Part shown: positions 38,313-47,225 of the stretch, piece after piece | How the letters are laid out: every line of letters starts with the position of its first letter | Numbering within the stretch: position 1 is the stretch's first letter | DNA from: Agrobacterium tumefaciens | GTDB taxonomy: Bacteria; Pseudomonadota; Alphaproteobacteria; Rhizobiales; Rhizobiaceae | Direction of reading: 5' to 3' | DNA: 64,000 nucleotides | Assembly (NCBI RefSeq): GCF_000834635.1 | Contig: NZ_JXQV01000001.1 | Coordinates: 1 to 64,000 of the forward strand | Program-made: the position numbers and the translations under genes | The notes under the pieces: generated by a model | What the model saw: only the letters and a program-made list of their open reading frames with translations | What the model was told of the DNA's origin: nothing | Databases searched by the model: none

Positions 38313-40088
38313 TTGACACTGTTTCAGGTTTATAGTCGCGCCCTGCGCTACCTCGCCAATAACAAATGGCGTGTCACCATCGTCGTTATCGCAAACGTCA
38401 TTCTGGCCGCAATCACGATTGCGGAGCCGGTCCTGTTCGGACGAATCATCGATGCGATTTCTTCCGGCTCGGATGCCACCAACATCTTGATTCTCTGGGC
38501 GGCTTTCGGCGTGTTCAACACGATTGCCTATGTTGCCGTGGCCCGCGAGGCTGATCGTCTTGCCCATGGACGGCGCGCATCCTTGCTGACGGAAGCTTTC
38601 GGTCGCATTATTTCCATGCCGCTTTCATGGCATCACCAGCGCGGCACATCCAACGCTTTGCACACGCTTCTGCGCGCTAGCGAAACCCTGTTTGGCCTCT
38701 GGCTCGAATTCATGCGCACACATTTGGCGACATTCGTGGCGCTGCTGCTGCTCATCCCCACGGCAATCTCGATGGACCTGCGTCTCAGCTTCGTTCTCAT
38801 GGGGCTTGGAACCGTCTACTGGTTCATCGGCAAGTGGGTCATGGAGCGGACAAAGGAAGGTCAGGCCTCTGTCGAAGAACATTATCACTCCGTTTTCGCG
38901 CATGTGAGCGATTCGATCAGCAACGTCTCGGTCCTGCACAGCTACAACCGCATCGAAGCTGAAACAAAAGCCCTTAAATCCTTCACCGAGCGTCTGCTCA
39001 GTGCCCAGTATCCGGTTCTCGACTGGTGGGCCTTTGCCAGCGCGCTGAACCGTACCGCATCGACACTCTCCATGATGATCATCCTCATCATCGGCACTGT
39101 GCTGGTTAAGAACGGTGAACTGCGCGTGGGCGACGTAATTGCCTTTATCGGCTTTGCCAACCTTCTGATTGGCCGTCTCGACCAGATGCGTGCATTCGCG
39201 ACGCAGATCTTCGAAGCCCGCGCCAAGCTTGTCGATTTCTTCAAGCTGGAAGATTCCGTGCAGGAACGTGAAGAGCCAAGTGGTGCGATTGAGCTGGGCC
39301 AGGTCTCCGGCAAGATCGAATTCCGCAACGTCAACTTTGGCTTTGCAAACACGAAGCAGGGCGTCCATGACGTCTCCTTCACAGCAAATGCTGGCGAAAC
39401 CGTTGCCATCGTCGGCCCAACAGGCGCTGGCAAGACGACGCTCATCAATCTGCTGCAGCGGGTTTACGATCCCAATGGCGGCCAGATCTTTGTCGATGGC
39501 GTCGATATATCGACGGTTACGCGCCAGTCGCTGCGTCACTCCATCGCAACGGTGTTCCAGGATGCGGGCCTTCTCAACCGGTCCATCCGCGACAACATCC
39601 GTCTTGGCCGTGAAGCAGCAACGGATGATGAAGTGGCCCAGGCTGCTGCTGCTGCCGCTGCCACAGATTTCATCGACAGCCGTCTGAACGGTTATATGAC
39701 GCAGGTGGGTGAACGCGGTAACCGCCTGTCGGGCGGCGAGCGCCAGCGCATCGCCATCGCCCGTGCCGTGTTGAAGAACGCGCCTATTCTGGTGCTTGAC
39801 GAGGCCACCAGCGCCCTTGACGTGGAAACCGAAGCCCGCGTGAAAGACGCGGTGGATGCTCTGCGCAAGAACAGAACGACCTTCATCATCGCTCACCGTC
39901 TTTCCACGGTCAGAGACGCAGATCAAGTTCTGTTCATGGATAATGGCCGCATTGTCGAGAAGGGCACATTTGATGAGCTCAGCATGCGCGGCGGTCGTTT
40001 CTCATCGCTGCTGCGCGCCAGCGGCCTGTTGAACGATGACGAAAAGACAGGCGCGCCTGTGCTGTCACTGCCCGCCAAATCTGCCTGA
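38313..40088 (+). CDS. chvA: Cyclic beta-1,2-glucan ABC exporter ChvA/NdvA
   Basis: This 591-residue half-transporter has six membrane segments in the first 320 residues, then an ABC cassette with Walker A VGPTGAGKTT, signature RLSGGERQRIAIARA, Walker B ILVLDEATSALD and the switch histidine IIAHRLST. The sequence, starting MTLFQVYSRALRYLANNKWR and continuing ITIAEPVLFGRIIDAIS, is recognisably Agrobacterium ChvA / Sinorhizobium NdvA. It exports cyclic glucan to the periplasm; loss impairs plant attachment or nodule invasion and growth at low osmolarity in known species. The start codon is TTG. The synthase gene chvB is 9 kb downstream on the same strand. Confidence 0.97.
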   Translation: MTLFQVYSRALRYLANNKWRVTIVVIANVILAAITIAEPVLFGRIIDAISSGSDATNILILWAAFGVFNTIAYVAVAREADRLAHGRRASLLTEAFGRIISMPLSWHHQRGTSNALHTLLRASETLFGLWLEFMRTHLATFVALLLLIPTAISMDLRLSFVLMGLGTVYWFIGKWVMERTKEGQASVEEHYHSVFAHVSDSISNVSVLHSYNRIEAETKALKSFTERLLSAQYPVLDWWAFASALNRTASTLSMMIILIIGTVLVKNGELRVGDVIAFIGFANLLIGRLDQMRAFATQIFEARAKLVDFFKLEDSVQEREEPSGAIELGQVSGKIEFRNVNFGFANTKQGVHDVSFTANAGETVAIVGPTGAGKTTLINLLQRVYDPNGGQIFVDGVDISTVTRQSLRHSIATVFQDAGLLNRSIRDNIRLGREAATDDEVAQAAAAAAATDFIDSRLNGYMTQVGERGNRLSGGERQRIAIARAVLKNAPILVLDEATSALDVETEARVKDAVDALRKNRTTFIIAHRLSTVRDADQVLFMDNGRIVEKGTFDELSMRGGRFSSLLRASGLLNDDEKTGAPVLSLPAKSA

Positions 40089-40126
40089 CATCGGTCAGGC
40101 CTGCCTGAAACGAATGCGCACCAATA

Positions 40127-40157
40127 AAAAAGCCCCGGTCGATGCCGGGGCTTTTTC
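40127..40157. terminator. Bidirectional terminator between chvA and trcR
   Basis: AAAAAAGCCCCGG pairs with CCGGGGCTTTTT around a TCGATG-type loop. It serves the two convergent genes. Confidence 0.92.
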
Positions 40158-40179
40158 GTATGGTTTGCCGATCAATCGA

Positions 40180-40881
40180 TCAGTAGGTCTCGTCTTCCTC
40201 ATCGTCCTTGCGGGTCGATTTGAGAGAGTTGAGCTTGGCAAAGACAGCGTTGTGGTCGATTTCTTTTTCTTCCTCACGCTCGTATTTGTAGCCAAGACCT
40301 TCCGTTGCAGCGGCTGGCTGCAATGTCGCGTCAAGCTCTTCCTGCGTTGGCAGAGGACGTCCGCGAGATGCGCGCTCAACCTCAAGGTCAAGGTCGATCT
40401 GGCTGCAAAGGCCAAGCGTGACTGGATCCATCGGTGTCAGGTTGGCCGAGTTCCAGTGGCTGCGGTCACGGATCTGTTCGATCGTGGACTTGGTGGTGCC
40501 GACGAGGCGCGAAATCTGCGCATCCTTCAGTTCCGCGTGGTTGCGCACCAGCCAGAGAATGGCGTTGGGGCGATCCTGACGCTTGGAAACGGGCGTGTAA
40601 CGCGGTCCGCGGCGTTTGGATTCAGGCACGCGAACCTTCGGCTCGGAAAGCTTGATCTTGTGATTCGGGTTGGATTCCGCCTTCGCGATTTCATCGCGCG
40701 AAAGCTGGCCGGTGGAAATAGGGTCGAGACCCTTGATGCCCTGCGCGGCTTCGCCATCGGCGATTGCCTTGACCTCAAGCGGATGCAGCTTGCAGAACGT
40801 AGCGATCTGTTCAAATGACAGCGCTGTGTTGTCCACCAGCCAGACGGCCGTCGCTTTCGGCATAAGCAATGTTTGAGCCAT
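40180..40881 (-). CDS. trcR: DUF1013 cell-cycle transcriptional regulator TrcR
   Basis: The 233-residue DUF1013 protein starts MAQTLLMPKATAVWLVDNTALSFEQIA. It contains an HTH-like segment (KDAQISRLVGTTKSTIEQIR) and a family-conserved DPVTLGLCSQIDLDLEVERA. In Caulobacter a DUF1013 protein named TrcR associates with RNA polymerase and the cell cycle; function here rests on that family name. The charged C-terminal tail (EKEIDHNAVFAKLNSLKS) is normal. AAGGA precedes the ATG. It is divergent from acs and convergent with chvA. Confidence 0.9.
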   Translation of the reverse strand: MAQTLLMPKATAVWLVDNTALSFEQIATFCKLHPLEVKAIADGEAAQGIKGLDPISTGQLSRDEIAKAESNPNHKIKLSEPKVRVPESKRRGPRYTPVSKRQDRPNAILWLVRNHAELKDAQISRLVGTTKSTIEQIRDRSHWNSANLTPMDPVTLGLCSQIDLDLEVERASRGRPLPTQEELDATLQPAAATEGLGYKYEREEEKEIDHNAVFAKLNSLKSTRKDDEEDETY

Positions 40882-41112
40882 AGATACAGTCCTTCTGTCC
40901 GTCCGCTCCGGTGGCGCGGGCCGTGGAGATTAACCACTAATTTCCGGGATATCAGCGGTCTATAACTGGATTGCATCAGAAATGCAATTCTTTGCGCGAC
41001 AAATGACCTTTGTCTAATTGCCGGATGTCAGCGAACTGCTATGAATCTGGCACATGACTGGAGAACGGAGTCTCCGGTGCCTGTAAAGACGCGAGCAGCC
41101 TGGGAGGAATTC
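40882..41112. promoter_or_regulatory. Divergent trcR / acs promoter region
   Basis: The spacer of 231 bases includes the palindrome CGGAGTCTCCG at 41066-41076, about 35 bases before the acs start, and a TTAACCAC word at 40930. No gene is seen. Whether the palindrome is an operator or a leader hairpin cannot be decided from sequence. Confidence 0.3.
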
Positions 41113-43071
41113 ATGTCTGCTAAAATCTATCCGGTTCTGAAATCTGCAAAAACACGCACGCTTGTCGATAATGACCGTTACCTGAAATGGTACGAGCATA
41201 GCGTGGAAGATCCCGATGCCTTCTGGGGAAAGCACGGCAAGCGGATAGACTGGTTCAAGCCCTACACAAAGGTCAAAAATACGTCTTTCAAAGGCAAAAT
41301 CCCGATCAAATGGTACGAAGACGGCCTGACCAACGTCTCCTACAATTGCATTGACCGCCACCTCAAGACCCATGGCGAGCGCACCGCGATCATCTGGGAA
41401 GGCGACAACCCGTATATCGACAAGAAAATCACCTATAATCAGCTCTATGATGCGGTCTGCCGAATGGCAAACGTGCTGAAAAAGCATGGCGTGAAGAAGG
41501 GCGACCGCGTCACCATCTACATGCCGATGATTCCCGAAGCGACCTATGCCATGCTGGCCTGTGCCCGTATTGGCGCTGTCCACTCCGTAGTCTTTGGCGG
41601 CTTTTCGCCGGATGCGCTCGCCGGTCGTATCGTCGATTGCGAATCAACCTTCGTCATTACCTGCGATGAGGGCGTGCGCGGCGGCAAGCCCATTCCGCTG
41701 AAGGAAAACACCGACAAGGCAATTCACATTGCCGCCAAACAGCACATCATCGTCAACAAGGTTCTGGTTGTGCGCCGCACCGGCGGCAAGACGAACTGGG
41801 CACCGGGCCGCGACCTTTGGTACCACCAGGAAGTCGCCAGCGTAAAACCCCATTGCGAACCGGCAAAGATGAAGGCGGAAGACCCGCTTTTCATTCTCTA
41901 CACCTCAGGCTCAACCGGCAAACCCAAGGGCGTGCTGCACACAACGGGCGGCTATCTCGTCTATGTGTCCATGACGCATGAATATGTTTTCGACTATCAG
42001 GACGGCGAGGTCTACTGGTGCACGGCCGATGTCGGCTGGGTCACGGGTCACTCCTACATCGTCTACGGACCACTGGCCAATGGCGCCACCACCCTGATGT
42101 TCGAAGGCGTGCCGAACTTCCCGGATCAGGGACGCTTCTGGGAGGTCATCGATAAGCATCAGGTCAATATTTTCTATACGGCCCCAACAGCGCTGCGCTC
42201 TTTGATGGGTGCGGGCGACGACTTCGTCAAACGCTCGTCGCGCTCCAGCCTGCGGTTGCTCGGCACGGTGGGTGAACCCATCAATCCGGAAGCCTGGGAA
42301 TGGTATTACCATGTGGTGGGCGAAGACAAGAGCCCGATTGTCGATACATGGTGGCAGACAGAGACCGGGGGCATTCTGATCACGCCGCTGCCCGGCGCCA
42401 CTGATCTCAAGCCAGGCTCGGCCACGCGGCCCTTCTTCGGTGTGCAGCCGCAACTGGTCGATGCCGAGGGAAAAGTGCTGGAAGGTGCCGCAGACGGCAA
42501 TCTTTGCATCATCGACAGCTGGCCGGGGCAATCGCGCACGGTCTATGGCGACCATCAGCGCTTTATCGAAACCTATTTCTCCACCTATAAGGGGAAATAT
42601 TTCACGGGCGACGGCTGCCGACGCGATGAAGACGGCTATTACTGGATCACAGGCCGCGTGGATGACGTGCTGAACGTTTCCGGCCACCGGCTGGGCACAG
42701 CCGAGGTCGAATCGGCACTTGTGTCCCACAACCTCGTCTCGGAGGCTGCGGTTGTTGGATATCCCCACACGATCAAGGGTCAGGGCATCTACTGCTATGT
42801 CACCTTGATGGCTGGTAAGACGGGCGACGATGCGCTTCGCGAAGAGCTGATCAAGCATGTGCGTAACGAGATTGGTCCCGTGGCAACCCCCGACAAGATC
42901 CAGTTCTCGCCGGGCCTGCCGAAGACACGCTCGGGCAAGATCATGCGCCGCATTCTTCGCAAGATCGCCGAGGATGATTTCTCAGCACTGGGCGACACGT
43001 CCACGCTGGCTGATCCTAGCGTCGTGGATGACCTGATCGAAAACAGGCAGAACAAGGCGCCTGCCGCTTAA
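41113..43071 (+). CDS. acs: Acetyl-coenzyme A synthetase
   Basis: This is a 652-residue AMP-forming acyl-CoA synthetase. The ATP/AMP motif [12 protein letters not shown] is present, as are WWQTETGGI and the C-terminal [10 protein letters not shown]. The acetylation-regulated lysine falls at K609, identical in number to the Salmonella enzyme, which supports ATG 41113 as the start; GGGAGGAA lies five bases upstream. It activates acetate, feeding the same acetyl-CoA pool as PhaA and the citric acid cycle. Lysine acetylation is the likely post-translational control (known for the family). Confidence 0.97.
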   Translation: MSAKIYPVLKSAKTRTLVDNDRYLKWYEHSVEDPDAFWGKHGKRIDWFKPYTKVKNTSFKGKIPIKWYEDGLTNVSYNCIDRHLKTHGERTAIIWEGDNPYIDKKITYNQLYDAVCRMANVLKKHGVKKGDRVTIYMPMIPEATYAMLACARIGAVHSVVFGGFSPDALAGRIVDCESTFVITCDEGVRGGKPIPLKENTDKAIHIAAKQHIIVNKVLVVRRTGGKTNWAPGRDLWYHQEVASVKPHCEPAKMKAEDPLFILYTSGSTGKPKGVLHTTGGYLVYVSMTHEYVFDYQDGEVYWCTADVGWVTGHSYIVYGPLANGATTLMFEGVPNFPDQGRFWEVIDKHQVNIFYTAPTALRSLMGAGDDFVKRSSRSSLRLLGTVGEPINPEAWEWYYHVVGEDKSPIVDTWWQTETGGILITPLPGATDLKPGSATRPFFGVQPQLVDAEGKVLEGAADGNLCIIDSWPGQSRTVYGDHQRFIETYFSTYKGKYFTGDGCRRDEDGYYWITGRVDDVLNVSGHRLGTAEVESALVSHNLVSEAAVVGYPHTIKGQGIYCYVTLMAGKTGDDALREELIKHVRNEIGPVATPDKIQFSPGLPKTRSGKIMRRILRKIAEDDFSALGDTSTLADPSVVDDLIENRQNKAPAA

Positions 43072-43269
43072 AACATTGTAAACACGGCAAAAAACGACGC
43101 CCGGGGAGCGAACAGCATCCCGGGCGTCATTTGTTTCGGCATGATTATTCCATCGCATTGGGTGTGAAAAGCAAAGTTTGCCGACGGTCGGAGAGGTCTG
43201 TTCTGGGCATGATCCGCCCTTTCGGCGGCAACCAAAATGTGCACACTGGCGGCCCGGAGGAAAACCGAC

Positions 43270-44160
43270 ATGGATCAAAAAACTAACCCCGTCATCGCCT
43301 TCATCGGCACCGGTCTGATGGGCGGCCCGATGGCCCACAATTTGCTCAAGGCTGGCTTCAGCGTCAGGGTCTGGAACCGCAGCATCGAGAAAGCACAGGC
43401 GCTTGTTGCCGAGGGCGCAGTTCTGGCATCTTCACCGGCTGACGCAGCAAAAAGTGCCGATATCGTCATCACCATGTTGAGCGATGGCAACGCGGTCGGC
43501 GACATGCTGTTTAACGCGGGCATTGCCGCAGCGCTTGAAAAGAATGCGGTCGTGATCGACAGCAGCTCGATTGCCCCACCCATTGCGCGCGACCACTCAA
43601 AGCAGCTTGAAGCGCTCGGCATCCACCACATCGATGCGCCCGTATCGGGCGGCGTCGTGGGAGCGAAGGCCGGGACACTTGCGATCATGGCCGGTGGCGA
43701 TGAGGCCGTTATTTCAGGTCTCTCAAATGTCTTTGCCGCCATGGGCAGATTGACCTATGTTGGCCCCTCTGGTGCCGGTCAGCTCTGCAAACTGGCCAAC
43801 CAGCAGATCGTCGCCATTACCATTGGTGCCGTCGCCGAAGCCATGATGCTGGTGGAAGCGGGCGGAGCCTCACGTGAAGGATTTCGCAACGCCATCCGCG
43901 GCGGTTTCGCGGAAAGCCGGATTCTTGAGTTGCACGGCGAGCGCATGGTCAAACGCGATTTCGTGCCGGGAGGACCATCCAAGTTTCAGCTGAAAGATCT
44001 CAACGGCGTGCTGGCCACGGCGAAAGACCTGTCGCTGGAACTGCCGTTGACGCAGCAGGTGACGCAGGCATTCGATGATTTCGTCAATGATGGCGGCGCC
44101 GATATCGACCACAGCGGAATTCTTCTTCACCTGGAGAAGCTGAACAATCGACAACACTAG
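43270..44160 (+). CDS. NAD(P)-dependent beta-hydroxyacid dehydrogenase (HIBADH family)
   Basis: The 296-residue protein has the Rossmann motif FIGTGLMGGPMAHNLLKAGF at about residues 10-29. The substrate signature DAPVSGGVVGAKAGTLAIM lies at about 123-141, and the catalytic lysine is in GAGQLCKLANQQ near 171. The family reduces or oxidises beta-hydroxyacids such as 3-hydroxyisobutyrate, tartronate semialdehyde or gamma-hydroxybutyrate; the exact substrate is not clear. A GGAGG site precedes ATG 43270. An ALDH gene follows 185 bases on, and the two could act in one pathway. Confidence 0.9.
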   Translation: MDQKTNPVIAFIGTGLMGGPMAHNLLKAGFSVRVWNRSIEKAQALVAEGAVLASSPADAAKSADIVITMLSDGNAVGDMLFNAGIAAALEKNAVVIDSSSIAPPIARDHSKQLEALGIHHIDAPVSGGVVGAKAGTLAIMAGGDEAVISGLSNVFAAMGRLTYVGPSGAGQLCKLANQQIVAITIGAVAEAMMLVEAGGASREGFRNAIRGGFAESRILELHGERMVKRDFVPGGPSKFQLKDLNGVLATAKDLSLELPLTQQVTQAFDDFVNDGGADIDHSGILLHLEKLNNRQH

Positions 44161-44187
44161 CGATCCGAACAGAATTAACCGGCGGCC

Positions 44188-44223
44188 AGTCATATGGTGA
44201 CTTTAATCCAGTCATATTATGAC
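44188..44223. promoter_or_regulatory. Paired palindromic operator candidate upstream of the ALDH gene
   Basis: AGTCATATGGTGACT (44188-44202) and GTCATATTATGAC (44211-44223) are two inverted repeats sharing the half-site AGTCATA. Their centres are about 22 bases apart, two helical turns. This is what a cooperative pair of dimer sites looks like; the regulator is unknown. Confidence 0.5.
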
Positions 44224-44345
44224 GTAAGGTCGCCACGAATTTCGCAGCATCGCAAGATGCGTCGGCGTCTTCGAGGACGTCAAAGATCAATCACAAAGCA
44301 GGCGGCGCACATGGGTGCGGCCCCGGCTTGTAAAGGAGCATGTTC

Positions 44346-45779
44346 ATGACAATCCATCAGAACCTTATCAATGGCGAGTGGGTCGGATCCGACGGATCTA
44401 AAAACATCAACCCATCTGACACCAACGAAGTCGTCGGTCTTTACGCGCAAGCCGGTGCTGAGGAAGCAAAGCAGGCCATCGCCGCAGCCAAGGCTGCATT
44501 TCCCGCATGGTCGCGTTCGGGCATTCTGGAACGTCACGCAATCCTGAAAAAGACCGCCGACGAAATCCTTGCGCGCAAGGAAGAGCTTGGCGCATTGCTG
44601 GCCCGTGAAGAGGGCAAGGTTCTTGCTGAAGGCATTGGTGAAACCATCCGCGCCGCACAGATCTTCGACTTTTTCGCAGGTGAAGCCCTGCGCCTTGCGG
44701 GCGAAGTCATTCCGTCGGCCCGCCCCAATATCGGCGTCGAGGTCACCCGCGAACCGATCGGCGTTATCGGCATCATCACGCCGTGGAACTTCCCGATTGC
44801 CATTCCCGCCTGGAAAATTGCTCCAGCGCTTTGCTATGGCAACACCATCGTCTTCAAGCCTGCCGATCTGGTACCGGGCTGCGCATGGGCCATCGTCGAT
44901 ATTCTGCATCGTGCGGGTCTGCCAAAGGGCGTCCTGAACCTCGTCATGGGCCGTGGCTCTGTCGTTGGTCAGGCCATGCTCGACAGCCCGCATCTGGCTG
45001 GCATCACCTTTACCGGCTCCACTGGCACAGGCCAGCGCGTTGCGGCATCGTCCCTGCCCTTCAACCGCAAGTTCCAGCTGGAAATGGGCGGCAAGAACCC
45101 CTTCGTCGTTCTGGATGACGCAGATCTGGATGTCGCTGTCGAAGCCGCTGCCAATTCCGGCTTCTACTCCACCGGACAGCGCTGCACCGCGTCTTCGCGC
45201 CTCATTGTTACAGAAGGCATTCACGACAAGTTCGTCGCAGCCCTCACCGAGCGTCTGAAGAAGATCAATGTCGGCAACGCGCTGGACAAGAACACCCATG
45301 TTGGTCCCGTCGTTGACGAAAAGCAGCTGAAGCAGGACACCGATTACATCGAAATCGGCAAGCAGGAAGGCGCGAAGCTCGCTTTCGGCGGCGAACTCGT
45401 GAAGTGCGAAACACCCGGCTTCTTCCTTCAGCCTGCGCTATTTACCGAAGCGACAAACAGCATGCGCATTTCCCAAGAAGAAATCTTCGGGCCTGTCGTC
45501 GCTGTCATCCGCGTCAAGAACTATGACGAGGCGCTTGCTGCCGCCAACGACACGCCATTCGGTCTGTCTTCCGGCATCGCCACGACAAGCCTCAAGCACG
45601 CAACGCACTTCAAGCGCAATGCCGAAGCCGGCATGGTGATGGTCAATCTGCCGACTGCGGGGGTTGATTTTCACGTTCCGTTTGGTGGTCGCAAGGCATC
45701 GTCCTTCGGTCCACGCGAGCAGGGAAAATATGCCAGCGAGTTCTTCACAACGGTGAAGACAGCTTATACGCTGGCTTGA
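44346..45779 (+). CDS. NAD(P)-dependent aldehyde dehydrogenase (alpha-ketoglutaric semialdehyde dehydrogenase-like)
   Basis: This 477-residue ALDH has the catalytic cysteine C280 (GQRCTASSRL), general base E246 (ELEMGGKNPF), cofactor motif TGSTGTGQRVA and the oxyanion asparagine in TPWNFP. The opening TIHQNLINGEWVGSDGSKNI-NPSDTNEVVG and GNTIVFKPADLVPG resemble 2,5-dioxovalerate (alpha-ketoglutaric semialdehyde) dehydrogenases of sugar-acid and hydroxyproline catabolism; this assignment is tentative. ATG 44346 is preferred over 44340 because GGAG is then 7 bases upstream. Two palindromes precede it. Confidence 0.88.
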   Translation: MTIHQNLINGEWVGSDGSKNINPSDTNEVVGLYAQAGAEEAKQAIAAAKAAFPAWSRSGILERHAILKKTADEILARKEELGALLAREEGKVLAEGIGETIRAAQIFDFFAGEALRLAGEVIPSARPNIGVEVTREPIGVIGIITPWNFPIAIPAWKIAPALCYGNTIVFKPADLVPGCAWAIVDILHRAGLPKGVLNLVMGRGSVVGQAMLDSPHLAGITFTGSTGTGQRVAASSLPFNRKFQLEMGGKNPFVVLDDADLDVAVEAAANSGFYSTGQRCTASSRLIVTEGIHDKFVAALTERLKKINVGNALDKNTHVGPVVDEKQLKQDTDYIEIGKQEGAKLAFGGELVKCETPGFFLQPALFTEATNSMRISQEEIFGPVVAVIRVKNYDEALAAANDTPFGLSSGIATTSLKHATHFKRNAEAGMVMVNLPTAGVDFHVPFGGRKASSFGPREQGKYASEFFTTVKTAYTLA

Positions 45780-45877
45780 AACAAACCTTTGCTACAAGTC
45801 CTCGGCGTCGCCGGGGACTTTCTCGGCCAAGACGAGACCGCTTGAGCGGGGCCGAATGACATGCCGATGAGGATAGC

Positions 45878-46855
45878 GTGACAGACATTGCGATGATTGA
45901 AGCGGCCCGCCAGCGCATTGGCGATGAAGCAAGCCGCACACCCTTTTTATCATCGCCCTTTCTGGATGACATCGCCGGTCGAAAGATTTTCGTGAAGGCC
46001 GAATGCTTGCAACGGACAGGCTCTTTCAAATTTCGTGGTGGCTGGTCGGCGGTATCGGCCCTCACGCCAGATGTGCGCAAGCGGGGCGTGATCGCCTTTT
46101 CATCCGGCAATCATGCGCAAGGGGTCGCACTCGCGGCTGCATTGCACGGCGTGCCCTCCGTCATCATCATGCCGCAGGATGCGCCGAAGATCAAAATTGA
46201 CAATACGCGAGCTTACGGAGCCGAAGTCGTTCTGTTCGACCGCGCCAAGGACGACCGCGACGCCATCGGCGCAAAACTCGCTGAAGAACGCGGCCTGACC
46301 CTGATCAAGCCTTTTGACGAGCCTCTGGTCATTGCAGGTCAGGGAACCGTCGGGCTCGAAATTGCCGAACAGGGGCGCGAGCATGGCATCGAGACAGCCG
46401 ACGTGCTTGTTCCCTGCGGCGGTGGCGGCCTGACATCCGGCATCGCGCTGGCGCTGGAAACAAAGGCGCCGCACTACACCGTCAGAACCTGCGAGCCTGA
46501 GAAATTCGATGATGTGGCCCGCTCTCTGGCTTCGGGAAAGATTGAACGCAACGAAGCCCTATCGGGTTCGATCTGCGACGCTATTATCACACCCCAACCG
46601 GGCAGCATTACCTTTCCCATCATGACCGGGCGTTGTGGCAAGGGAATGGCCGTGACCGAAGACGAAGCGCTCAGAGCCATGGTGCTCGCCTTTCTGCGAT
46701 TGAAGGTCGTGATCGAACCCGGCGGTGCCGTTGCACTGGCTGCGGCCCTTTTTCGAGGCGATGAAATCGACGCGGACACGGTCATCGCCGTCGCATCCGG
46801 CGGCAATGTCGATCCAGCCGTCATGGCTGCAGCGCTTGCGCGCTTTGCTGACTGA
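45878..46855 (+). CDS. Threonine/serine dehydratase-like PLP enzyme (fold type II)
   Basis: The product is 325 residues. The PLP lysine lies in RTGSFKFRGG near residue 51, SSGNHAQGVA binds the substrate carboxylate, PCGGGGLTSG is the phosphate-binding loop, and ASGGN is near the C terminus. There is no C-terminal regulatory ACT domain, so it is the short catabolic type (threonine/serine dehydratase, serine racemase or hydroxyaspartate dehydratase), which cannot be separated by sequence reading alone. The start is GTG with GAGGA just upstream; ATG 45893 is an alternative. It follows the ALDH gene by about 100 bases on the same strand. Confidence 0.88.
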   Translation: MTDIAMIEAARQRIGDEASRTPFLSSPFLDDIAGRKIFVKAECLQRTGSFKFRGGWSAVSALTPDVRKRGVIAFSSGNHAQGVALAAALHGVPSVIIMPQDAPKIKIDNTRAYGAEVVLFDRAKDDRDAIGAKLAEERGLTLIKPFDEPLVIAGQGTVGLEIAEQGREHGIETADVLVPCGGGGLTSGIALALETKAPHYTVRTCEPEKFDDVARSLASGKIERNEALSGSICDAIITPQPGSITFPIMTGRCGKGMAVTEDEALRAMVLAFLRLKVVIEPGGAVALAAALFRGDEIDADTVIAVASGGNVDPAVMAAALARFAD

Positions 46856-47066
46856 CGCAACAGCGCCGTCTGGTGCCCTGTTGCGCCCTATGTCCTGGCA
46901 ATTGGCAGTTCGTCACGAGTTTGGAGGCTTTTGACGATAGGTATTTTTTACAATTGCCTCGACATACGAAAATCTGTCTCTGCAAAGACTGCCCGGAATA
47001 ACGATAGACTAAGTCATAGCCTGAACACTTGCCGCTTCGGCCAAATGTTATCCAAGGGAGGGTTCG

Positions 47067-47210
47067 ATGTCTTATTCCAAAGCCGGAAAAATCAAAGATT
47101 TCACGCCGTCGCCTGCATCCGTATGGAGCTGGAAGTCCGCCGTTCACGCCGTCATCGCTGGCCTGTGCTTCGCTTTCGTCGCTGCGGTTATTTGCGGGGT
47201 CATTGGCTGA
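47067..47210 (+). CDS. Uncharacterised 47-residue single-pass membrane protein
   Basis: The ATG at 47067 is preceded by an AAGGGAGGG ribosome-binding site and opens a 47-codon frame ending in TGA. The N-terminal half is polar and basic (MSYSKAGKIKDFTPSPASVW). The C-terminal half is a single hydrophobic helix (SAVHAVIAGLCFAFVAAVIC, then GVIG) with two cysteines. I do not recognise a named family. The strong ribosome-binding site, basic-then-hydrophobic design and placement in an otherwise empty gap support a real small protein. It converges on the M20 gene. Confidence 0.72.
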   Translation: MSYSKAGKIKDFTPSPASVWSWKSAVHAVIAGLCFAFVAAVICGVIG

Positions 47211-47225
47211 TCTCCACTCCCGCCA

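Noticed and set aside
40930..40937. CtrA half-site-like TTAACCAC before trcR
   Set aside because: Only one half-site with a mismatch and no properly spaced partner; expected by chance in a window this size.
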